Shown here: positions 6,600 to 7,026 of the stretch, piece by piece
How the letters are laid out: the number at the start of each line of letters is the position of its first letter
Numbering within the stretch: the first letter of the stretch is position 1
Assembly: GCA_937917475.1 (NCBI GenBank)
Contig: CALDNF010000245.1
Location: 1-7,026 of the forward strand
Direction of reading: 5' to 3'
Origin: an uncultured Faecalibacterium sp.
Lineage (GTDB): Bacteria; Bacillota; Clostridia; Oscillospirales; Ruminococcaceae
Length of the DNA stretch: 7,026 nucleotides
Notes under the pieces: model-generated
What the model was told of the DNA's origin: nothing
Databases searched by the model: none
The model's input: the letters and a program-made list of their open reading frames with translations, nothing else
Program-made: the position numbers and the translations under genes

Positions 6600-6697
6600 C
6601 TCTTATCTTTCGGTTTCCCGCAGGATTTGGCACCTTATGTTTTCACACAGGTTGTCGGGCTTCACAGGGCCTGTCCCCTCAGCCGCTCTTGATAAGT
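6600..6697 (-). ncRNA. SAM-I (S-box) riboswitch aptamer upstream of metK
   Basis: Binds S-adenosylmethionine in the nascent transcript and promotes termination before metK. Conserved S-box elements are seen in order on the minus strand. The P1 strand CTTATC (6691-6696) pairs with GATAAG (6602-6607). Next comes AAGAGCGG, then the kink-turn block CTGAGGGGACAGGCCC, then TGAAGCCCGACAACC (the usual GGCAACC reads GACAACC). P3 is short and AT-rich. After it come GGTGCCAAATCC, then P4 as CGG-GAAA-CCG, and the closing GAAAGATAAGAG. A terminator follows at once, so the switch acts on transcription. Recognition is by motif only; a covariance-model search was not possible. Confidence 0.96.
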
Positions 6698-6721
6698 CGG
6701 TATTCAGTTGTTTCGTGTGAT

Positions 6722-6750
6722 ATCTTATCATGCCTTCGTCGGTTTGTCAA
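6722..6750 (-). promoter_or_regulatory. Promoter of the metK riboswitch leader
   Basis: A perfect -35 TTGACA (6745-6750) and TAAGAT (6722-6727) are separated by exactly 17 bases on the minus strand, with a TG one base before the -10 (extended -10). The predicted start near 6715 lies just upstream of the aptamer. Confidence 0.88.
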
Positions 6751-6787
6751 GAAGAGTCCGACTAATTTTAGACAAGATGCCAAAATT

Positions 6788-6918
6788 GCTTAATAGCCCT
6801 CTCAGTCTCGCTTCGCTCGCCAGCTCTCCCAGAGGGCGAGCCCTTGGCAGGCCGGGCAGGCTGGAGCGTATTGCCTTCAGGCGGCGGGCCCTGCGGCAAA
6901 GGGCAGCTTAATAGCCCT
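6788..6918. repeat. 105-bp GC-rich insert flanked by 13-bp direct repeats at the deoC stop
   Basis: GCTTAATAGCCCT occurs exactly at 6788-6800 and again at 6906-6918. The right copy contains the deoC stop codon and last two codons in reverse complement. The 105 bases between (6801-6905) have no reading frame of note. They contain a hairpin (GCTCTCCC 6823-6830 and GGGCGAGC 6834-6841, one mismatch, AGA loop) and a repeated GGCAGGC-type heptamer near 6846-6861. The arrangement resembles a small non-coding insertion with a target duplication. I recall similar CTCTCAGTCTCGCTTCGC-type intergenic repeats in Faecalibacterium relatives. No transposase or clear terminal inverted repeat is present, so the mechanism is unknown. 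Confidence 0.6.
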
Positions 6919-6923
6919 TTGCC
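6895..6923. repeat. 10-bp perfect inverted repeat spanning the deoC stop
   Basis: GGCAAAGGGC (6895-6904) and GCCCTTTGCC (6914-6923) are exact inverted repeats with a 9-base loop that contains the deoC stop. In deoC mRNA this would fold across the stop codon. No U-run follows, so it is not a standard terminator. One arm lies in the insert and the other inside deoC. Confidence 0.6.
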
Positions 6924-7026
6924 TGCTCGCCGTTCAGGAGCTTGACGGCACGGGAAGTGCCCAGACGGTCTGCGCCCAGAGCCAGGAACTTTTCCATATC
7001 CTCCACGGTGGAGATGCCGCCGGCAG
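6908..7026 (-). CDS. deoC: Deoxyribose-phosphate aldolase (partial, C-terminal 38 residues)
   Basis: DeoC cleaves 2-deoxyribose-5-phosphate to glyceraldehyde-3-phosphate and acetaldehyde in deoxynucleoside catabolism. The visible end reads AGGISTVEDMEKFLALGADR followed by LGTSRAVKLLNGEQAKGY. This matches the (K)xAGGIRT...DA..ylalGAdRiGtS C-terminal block of the family, which binds the substrate phosphate. The Schiff-base lysine should lie two residues before the visible start, outside the window. The protein ends in tyrosine, as does E. coli DeoC, where the terminal tyrosine reaches the active site. The stop codon sits inside one copy of the 13-bp direct repeat. The frame is intact through the repeat, so the gene appears functional on this evidence. 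It lies upstream of metK in the same direction, separated by the insert and the metK promoter. Confidence 0.85.
   Translation of the reverse strand, partial: AGGISTVEDMEKFLALGADRLGTSRAVKLLNGEQAKGY

Noticed and set aside
5421..6692. Long plus-strand open frame of 423 codons opposite metK and its riboswitch
   Set aside because: It is the antisense of metK's conserved coding sequence and of the SAM-I aptamer, with no independent start signals.
6801..6905. CRISPR repeat or transposon with a coding gene
   Set aside because: There is only one unit, no spacer pattern and no open frame of note; only the flanking direct repeat is supported.

Overview
The window looks like chromosomal DNA from a GC-rich, low-motility gut Firmicute of the Oscillospiraceae, most likely Faecalibacterium or a close relative. 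This is an inference. It rests on strong AGGAGG-type ribosome sites, sigma-A promoters, an S-box (SAM-I) riboswitch ahead of metK, a clostridial-branch PRPP synthase of 379 residues, and a GC-rich short repeat of a kind I recall from such genomes. No database search was possible.

Layout, left to right. 1-472 (minus) is the N-terminal part of a CUT1 sugar ABC transporter ATPase (MsmK/UgpC/MalK type). A 128-base divergent promoter region (473-600) carries a 16-bp perfect palindrome, then an AraC-family regulator runs right (601-1449) from a TTG start. It overlaps tail to tail with a seven-helix membrane diguanylate cyclase on the minus strand (1440-2555). A 309-base divergent region (2556-2864) holds one promoter for each flanking gene and a short degenerate-looking reading frame. 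A LacI-family regulator (2865-3908, plus) converges on prs (3976-5115, minus) across a shared bidirectional terminator. metK (5340-6494, minus) follows with its own terminator. Its leader carries a promoter, a SAM-I aptamer and an intrinsic terminator. The right edge (6908-7026, minus) is the C-terminal end of deoC. Between deoC and metK lies a 105-bp GC-rich insert flanked by exact 13-bp direct repeats that include the deoC stop codon.

How the genes relate. prs, metK and deoC are one-carbon, nucleotide and pentose-phosphate housekeeping genes in the same orientation, but each appears separately transcribed: metK and prs have their own promoters and terminators. metK should be shut off when SAM is plentiful. 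The AraC and LacI proteins are probably local carbohydrate regulators. The AraC gene is the natural candidate to control the divergent ATPase, while the LacI protein may mainly control itself and genes elsewhere.

I see no defence system, CRISPR array, tRNA, rRNA or complete mobile element. The most unusual items are the repeat-flanked insert at the deoC stop, the palindrome in the shared promoter, the altered PRPP loop of Prs, and the small orphan reading frame beside the cyclase gene.
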